Assembly (NCBI GenBank): GCA_004802705.1
Contig: SGPL01000053.1
Location: forward strand, 1 to 64,000
Reading direction: 5' to 3'
Length of the DNA stretch: 64,000 nt
DNA from: Bondarzewia mesenterica
Taxonomy: Eukaryota; Basidiomycota; Agaricomycetes; Russulales; Bondarzewiaceae
Part shown: positions 57,800 through 64,000 of the stretch, one piece after another
Numbering within the stretch: position 1 is the first letter of the stretch
Layout of the letters: the number at the start of each line of letters is the position of its first letter
Position numbers and translations under genes: made by a program
The notes under the pieces: model-generated
Told to the model about the DNA's origin: nothing
Seen by the model: the letters and a program-made list of their open reading frames with translations, nothing else
Databases searched by the model: none

Positions 57800-60700
57800 A
57801 TGTCCCGCGTGTATCTTTGGCGCGGCATTTACTTTCTAGCATTGACTTGTGGCGTATGCGCCATCGGTCAAGATACTTGCGTCTCATTTCTGTCTTCTAC
57901 GTCTTCGTTCTCTGTGGTCAACAACGGCAAGGCTGCACCTGTCTTCATCTCTACCAATGAATGGCCTGGTGTCCAGCGCGCGGCAGATGACTTCAAATCC
58001 GACATTCAAAAGGTTACTGGTGTTACGCCTAAGCTCTCGAACTTCACTTCTTCCTCTGGGCTGGGTAGCTCAATGGAGCCTATTCTCATCGGGACCCTTG
58101 GAAAGTCTTCTCTGATTGACCAGGTCGTAAATAATTCGAAGCTCGACGTCTCTTCGATCGAAGGGCAATGGGAGGCTTTTATGACACGGGTGGTCGACAA
58201 TCCTCTCCCTGGCATAGGAAAGGCCTATGTCATCATCGGTTCGGATAAACGGGGCACCATCTATGCACTGTACGACCACTCGGAACAATTTGGTGTGTCA
58301 AATATCATCTTACTCATTGGGATCTGAAGCTGAGTAGTTTCAAGGTGTCTCGCCGTGGTATTGGTAGGAATCTCGCACATATTGAAGTCGCTTCCCATCC
58401 AATTGGCTCACCGACATTCGTTCAGGTGGGCAGATGTACCGGTAACTCGCCATTCTGATATCTTCGTTTCTGCTTCGGGGTGCTCTCACGGTTCTCCCAC
58501 GGTGAAATATCGTGGTATATTCCTCAATGACGAGCAGCCGGCTCTACAATTCTGGGCCATGGAAAAGTTTACGAACGGTACTGGCGCAGCTTTGACTGGC
58601 TCTCCATTCAATCATCTTTTCTACACGAAGTTGTGCGTTGTGCTGGGTGCCTTCATCCTCATCCTACTAATGAAGTGTCGGAAGGTTTGAGTTGCTTCTG
58701 CGTCTTAAGGCGAATTATCTTTGGCCGGGTAAGTAAAGTTGAAGTTATGTTGCGACAAAATGCTCCCAAATTTACCTTGTCTGTTCAGCTATGTGGAGCA
58801 GGTAAGTCTGACTGCTTTCAATGTCAGACTCAATGTCATGGTATTGACTTGCCTTAATAGCGCATTCGCTGTCGATGATCCGCAAAATCAGCCCCTCGCA
58901 GATTCGTTCGGCATAGTCATGGGGACTAGGTGAGAAGTATTCATACTGCAAGTATCATCGGAAACGTTGATGCTTTCCTTTTGCCCACAAGTCACCAAGA
59001 GCCTCTCATGCGGAGCACTCCAGTTGAATGGGATCTATTCGGTTCTGGACCCTGGGACTACACCACGAATTCGCAAAATATATACAACTACTGGCAAGTT
59101 GGTGTGCAGCGCGCCAAACCATATGAGTCAATATACACCATGGGAATGAGAGGAGCCGGGGATGGTATGGTCGCAGTCCTAAATCGTCCTGTTTGATATG
59201 CCCTCATGAACGTCGCAATACGATATAGTGCCGCTATCTGAAACTGAAAACATCGGCTTGCTAGAGGAGATCGTTTCAGATCAAAGGACGCTTCTCACAG
59301 ATGTCTTCAACGGAACGAATATCACAACAATTCCGCAGATGTGGTGTCTATGTATGTTCCTATCACTTTATCGGCATGAATTGCACTGATTTCGATTTCA
59401 GACAAGGAGGTTGAGGGATATTATGACGATGGTATGCGAGTGGATGATGACATTACACTACTGTGGACGGACGACAAGTAAGTTGATCTCCTGTCATTGT
59501 TATTCTGATGGTATCTGATTCTCGCTCCAGCTGGGGAAACATTCGTCGATATCCAATCGCTTCTGAGCGCAACCGCACCGGTGGTGCAGGTGTCTATTAT
59601 CATGTGAGTTCTCCTGCAAATAATACCGCAAGATCTGACACTTACATCGATCGACAGTTTGATTACGTGCGTAGATGGCAGGTATTGAATTGATATCGTG
59701 CTGATGAACATCAGGTTGGAGATCCTCGAGACTATAAGTGGATCACTGTTTGTTTCGCGTCCTTCTCTGCATCTGGATCATAGCTGACACTGTTCTTGCA
59801 GTCAACGCAGATATCGAAGGTATGATTAACACCGGCTGTCTTCAATGAACAATGCTTACGACAGGACCAAGGTATTTGAACAAATGTCATTGGCAGTCGA
59901 TCGTAAGGCAACGGAGATATGGATCGTCAATGTTGGCGACCTCAAACCATACGAGATGTCTATCGAGTTTTTCGTCACATACGGTTGGAATGCGACGCGA
60001 TGGTCCTTGACAAACATGGACAGTTTTGTGTCGAGCTGGGCAGTGCGCGAATTCGACTTATCCGCTCAGGACGCAAATACGGTGGCAAGCATTGTTGCGA
60101 ACTTGACAATGTATCTCTCCAGGCGCAAGCCGGAATTGCTGAGCTCCACCACGTTTGACCTGGTCAATTACAGAGAGTGAGTTTAGAAGCACGTATATCA
60201 TCACACCGTTGCTTGATCACGTACTTGGATCAGAGCAGACAATGTACTCGCTGCTTGGGACTCCCTCAATCACTCGGCCTCTCGAATTTACAACAACCTC
60301 TCGTCTGATATGCAACCCGCATTTTTCGAGCTGGTCTTCCATCCCGTTCAGGCAGGATACACCCTCACCAAGCTCTGGATCTCGGCTGGCGTCAACAACT
60401 TGCGCACTTCTCAAGCTCGGGTCAGCGCTAACAACTATGCTGAGCAAGTGGAGCAATTGTTCGAGATGGATTATGATCTTGAACACGAGTATCAGACCAT
60501 CTTAAACGGTATCGTGATCCTTCTTTCTTCATGCATCGATCGTCGTTGAATTAAAATTCTACCACAGGCAAATGGGATCTGTATGCTTTCCTCTGCCTTC
60601 TCTGAGAACCGTCACTGAAATCAGCTCAGCATGATGGATCAGCCGCACGTTATGTATTATTATTGGCAACAGCCAACTCAAAACACGTACGCTTTGTTCT

Positions 60701-62031
60701 GATCAGGTTGTAGCTGATGATCTTAGCCATTTTACTCTCAGGATGCCCCCGGTATCGAGGGTACAATCCCGAAAGCCCAATATTGCAGGGGTCATGAGAA
60801 TAACACCTGAAGGGACGATGGGGACATGGTATGTTCATTAGTAGTGGAAGGTCGCCTTCATAAATAGTCTCACATGGTCCGCAGGCCGGGGGACAACCAG
60901 TATCAGTGCTCTCAAGGTTACAACTGTCCTAATCCTTCGCTATCGCTGGATGCCTACACGCCTTTCAACAGCCGCTTCGTCGACGTCAGTGCTGGTGGTT
61001 CTATTCCATTCACGTTCACTGCGACCAGCAATGTATCTTGGCTATCCATAACTCCTGCTGAGGGCTCGCTCTCAAATTCTAATCCCGAACAGCGAGTGGA
61101 GTTGACTGTGGACTGGAGCAAAGTAAATGGCGCTGCTTCTGCGCAGATTCTTTTCAATGCTGCCGCCACTGCTCAGCAGGCATTGATCGTTCCTTTGACA
61201 TTCACCGCGAATCATACCACCGTGCCCAGTGGATTTAAAGGTAGATACAATGCCATGAGCTCGATGGTGCTACCACTGTCTTATATTCTTGCTTAGGCTT
61301 TGTGGAGGGAGATGGTGGGATTGCGATTGAGGCCGCTCATGCCACCCGCAATACCACCGTCGGCGATGTAACTTGGAGGGAAATTCCAAACTACGGAAGG
61401 ACTCTTTCTGGTGTCACGCCCTGGCCGCGACTGGGAAACAACGAAGCCAACTATACTGCTGGTAGTGGCCCCAACTTGTTAGTCAATACCTCTTTCTATG
61501 TTTGTCATTTCTCTCTCATTTTCTCGCCTCCATCGAGACAGGGAGTACGATTTCTACAACTTTAACACCATCAGCGAGACAGGCAACGTCACAGTCACCG
61601 TGTACGTCTCGCCATCGTTGAATGCAAACGGACAAGACAGACCGTTGGCTCTCGGTGTCCAAATCGACTCAGAGTCTCCTCAGACGACATACTTCATCCC
61701 GCCTTCAACACCGGGGTCAGAGCCCGCCGCGTGGGACGGTCTAGGTGGTTTCGTCGCGAATAGTATTGTACCGATAGTGGGGAATTTCACAGCTACTCCT
61801 GGGTCGCACACGCTCAAGGTTAGTTTGCCTTTTTGCACCGTTTTCCAGTCATACTAATCAATGTTACATAGTTATGGATGATCGAGCCAGCTGTGGTTAT
61901 TCAAAAGATAGTGATTGGTGAGCGTCAATTAGCTTGCATCTGAAGGTTGAACTGACTAATGACCATGTCCAGATACCGGCGGAGTCAGAGAAAGCTACCT
62001 TGGGCCTCCAGAGAGTGTCATCATTCAGTAA
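57800..62031 (+). CDS. GH115 xylan alpha-1,2-glucuronidase, secreted
   Basis: Predicted 1001 aa in 23 exons: 57800-58292, 58345-58363, 58426-58632, 58685-58728, 58789-58801, 58861-58929, 58992-59164, 59229-59351, 59402-59477, 59531-59603, 59658-59666, 59715-59747, 59802-59819, 59872-60176, 60234-60508, 60568-60580, 60630-60686, 60742-60828, 60885-61240, 61297-61477, 61542-61818, 61872-61917 and 61973-62031. The signal peptide is around GIYFLALTCGVCAIG. Family blocks: RGTIYALYDHSEQFGVSPWY; WWADVPV; KYRGIFLNDEQPAL; LRLKANYLWPAMWSSAF; ERNRTGGAGVYYHFDYVGDP; EIWIVNVGDLKP; QPHVMYYYWQQP. A C-terminal beta domain holds WSKVNGAASAQILFN and PNYGRTLSGVTPWP. The enzyme removes (methyl)glucuronic acid from glucuronoxylan. 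Exons of 9, 13, 13, 18 and 19 nt are needed to keep the motifs intact. Many N-x-S/T sites suit secretion. Confidence 0.95.
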
Positions 62032-62430
62032 TTCAACCGTTATCGTTCTGCTATCCGTTGAAATCAGACGTGCCAACGACGCGCATACTCCGCGATGTTT
62101 TGATACCATGTTCATATGTTTTCTTCTCAAGTTCCGCTTTTGACGCATGGTATGGACCAATGATAAATCTTCTTACCTTGGTCATCTTAATCAACTCGTG
62201 ACGACAGCGGAAACGGCGTATTTGTTGCTTTGTGACACCTGACACGCCCCATTCAACGTCATTCTCGTTATCTGCCTCGTGATAGTTGTCGTCAGATCGG
62301 TCTATATTCCATCAGGGAGGGCATCCCGACGCATCCTGCCGGCTGTCATCATTTTGAATGAAACCAATGTTACACTCAGAGCTTCTGCACAAGGATCGCT
62401 GTAATATGGTAAATTCGCACGGACATTCGC
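62032..62430. other. Convergent spacer
   Basis: Between the stops of the GH115 and cyanamide hydratase-like genes. No gene or repeat seen. Confidence 0.4.
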
Positions 62431-63437
62431 TCAGTCGAAAGGTCTCATAACCTCGTTCCCTCTCACGTCCGTTGCAGACTGACTAGGCTGTCCAGGCTTC
62501 CAATTCGGCACCTCGAAGGTAGAGCTATGGCACCACGGTTTTAGGCTGAGCTCTTTGTCGATGACTCGTCCGAAGTGCTCGGACCAGCCCTTGCGTGGGA
62601 AGGCCGATGTGGTCGTTTCAATGAGTTTAGGGTGAATCAAGTTTGCACGGCTACCGACAGAACAACTCAGGTGGGTTCTAGCTGCTGAACTGAAGTTGTG
62701 GAAAAGCCTACATGCCGACGTTATCCAGCAAAGTCGCGAGCTGGAGCATCTGACCGATCATAGTGATGTTACCGCTGAATCATATCGTAACGAGTAAGCG
62801 TGGAATTCATAGATGTGGATTTTGCCGGGATGGACGTACCCCTTGACAAAGATATCCTGGTGCCGCACGATCGCATCGCACACGCTATCCGCTTGGTCTT
62901 CAACGCCACCAACGGACAAGATGAGATCGCGCGCGACGATAGCACCTTTGAACTCAAAGGACATCTTGGTGCTGGCGAGGAAGCGCTCTGCAGTACCAAT
63001 ATCGTGGAGCAGGCAGGCAAGGTAATATGTTTCAGAGTCGTAGGACCATGTTGGGAAGTGAGTTTTCACAAGCGCTGTGCCTTGTTATGAAAAAAGGACA
63101 TTGTTGAATTCAGGACATAGAGTGAAATTGAGGCACGTACCATAGAAGTATACTCGATGGCTATGGCTGTAGGTCTGTTCATCTAACTCTTTCTATTCCG
63201 CAGGGTTGTTTGTGTGACGCCTACGGCCTCTGAAATTCTGGTAAGAAAGCTCACCTGAACGAACGCCTTCACTTCCTGAACAACCTTTGAATCAGGCAAG
63301 GGGAAGTCGTCTGCTATAAACAAGACTTGTTTTGGATTTGGACCCGTTGCCGTGGGATGGTCTTTGAACAGCACCTCCGGGTCTCGAGGGACTGCAGAGA
63401 AGCCATAGAAAACCGTGTTATGGTTGGCGCTGGCCAT
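62431..63437 (-). CDS. Cyanamide hydratase-like HD-domain protein
   Basis: Predicted 250 aa. Exons (minus): 63437-63255, 63192-63141, 63074-62840, 62774-62712 and 62650-62431. The chain reads YGFSAVPRDPEVLF, LDEQTYSHSHRVYFYG, LACLLHDIGTAERF (the HD pair), VCDAIVRHQDI, NITMIGQMLQLATLLDNVG and IHPKLIETTTSAFPRKGW, with a KPWCHSS block near the C terminus. This matches fungal cyanamide hydratase (urea hydro-lyase), which hydrates cyanamide to urea with a zinc held by the HD residues, in both length and order. Whether the natural substrate is cyanamide is unknown. The gene is convergent with GH115; there is no obvious functional link. Confidence 0.9.
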
Positions 63438-63797
63438 GGTGAAGGCTAAGGGGCTCCGCTGTCGGAATATGTAATGTAATGACTTATAAAAAGTTCACGA
63501 TTTCTTATATAGCATGCATGTCGTCGATGGAGTCATCCCATGATGGGCTTTCTAATTCCGTGCTCGGGCTCGGGGAGAAGAGGGGAGAAGATAGTCTTCG
63601 TGACATCCTATGATCCACGTTCCATAGTCAGCTCGGATGCTCAAACTTCAAGTTCGGGTCGCATAACGCCCGTACAGTAGTGAGCACCTGTAACTTCATG
63701 GCTACCCTCATGGAAGTACATAACCGTCTCATGGTAGTCAACTGAACTTGGCGCTTTGGTGAAAAAAATAATGGGTATTATTTAATAGTTCAACATA
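63438..63797. other. Intergenic, hydratase promoter and tRNA upstream region
   Basis: No gene seen. The 30 bp before the tRNA are AT-rich (ATTATTTAATAG), as often found upstream of fungal tRNA genes. Confidence 0.4.
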
Positions 63798-63889
63798 GGC
63801 ACCATAGCCAAGTGGTTACGGCGACAGATTAGAATCTCAAGACGATCTGTTGGGCTTTGCCCGCGCAGGTTCGAATCCTGCTGGTGTCG
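63798..63889 (+). tRNA. tRNA-Ser (anticodon AGA) with a 10-nt intron
   Basis: The acceptor strand GGCACCA pairs with TGGTGTC (one G-U), with G73 as discriminator. The D-arm contains TAGCCAAGTGGTTACGGCG. The anticodon stem ACAGA pairs with TCTGT around loop TTAGAA-A, anticodon AGA at 63831-63833. The intron TCTCAAGACG (63835-63844) sits one base after the anticodon, the canonical position. The long variable arm TTGGGCTTTGCCCGC is typical of serine tRNA. GGTTCGAATCC is the T-arm and box B. A TTTT run lies at 63902, a likely Pol III stop. Confidence 0.95.
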
Positions 63890-64000
63890 TTTGAGACAGG
63901 TGTTTTGTGGTTCTGCATCAAACTCCTGCTCTGGCGTGCACAAAACGCGAGAGACCCAAGTATACCTTAGAATAGGCATCAATATGGTTGCAGTACATCA

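Noticed and set aside
63782..63982. 66-codon minus-strand frame containing QDSNLRG
   Set aside because: It is the antisense of the tRNA-Ser gene, a well-known type of false frame.
1..64000. CRISPR arrays, bacterial operons, ribosomal RNA genes, intact transposons or retroelements
   Set aside because: The window is eukaryotic. I saw no regularly spaced short repeats, no rRNA sequence, and no transposase, integrase or reverse transcriptase motif.

Overview
The window looks like a stretch of a basidiomycete (most likely Agaricomycete) genome. Genes are split by many 50-65 bp GT-AG introns, sit on both strands at moderate density, and include families typical of mushroom-forming fungi: a GH115 xylan alpha-glucuronidase, paired long F-box proteins and a DHHC acyltransferase. 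I placed exons by eye, using reading-frame continuity, splice signals and recalled family motifs. No alignment or transcript data were available.

Layout. Bases 1-12,299 hold no gene I can support. They contain about three diverged copies of a 0.65-0.78 kb direct repeat (1-2095), simple repeats and ambiguous bases. From 12.3 to 32.1 kb lies a conserved housekeeping block: a Dcn1-like neddylation factor (+), a small Pop8-like RNase P/MRP protein (-), a DHHC palmitoyltransferase (+), ornithine aminotransferase (+), CHO2 phosphatidylethanolamine methyltransferase (+), a CMP/dCMP-type deaminase (+, disturbed by one ambiguous base), an ALKBH6-type dioxygenase (-) and a 659-aa Ser-rich conserved protein (-). 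From 32.8 to 49.9 kb come a short HExxH-containing gene, two tandem Cdc20/Fizzy-type WD40 genes (-), a Ser/Thr-rich single-pass membrane protein (+), a Nudix hydrolase (-) and two tandem F-box paralogues (-). Bases 49.9-54.9 kb are again gene-poor. The right end has eEF1B-beta (+), a small His/Cys protein of possible papain-like fold (+), the 23-exon GH115 gene (+), a cyanamide hydratase-like HD protein (-) and an intron-containing tRNA-Ser(AGA).

The genes do not form one pathway. Several touch ubiquitin-type regulation (Dcn1, two APC/C-activator-like proteins, two F-box proteins), but that may be coincidence. The most unusual features are a diverged Cdc20-like tandem pair in which one copy lacks a recognisable C-box but keeps an IR tail; a 52-bp interrupted-palindrome repeat found inverted on either side of that pair; a GC-AG intron at the same position in both F-box paralogues; start-codon micro-exons (ATG alone, or ATG plus one base); and a 1.2 kb first intron in the ornithine aminotransferase gene.
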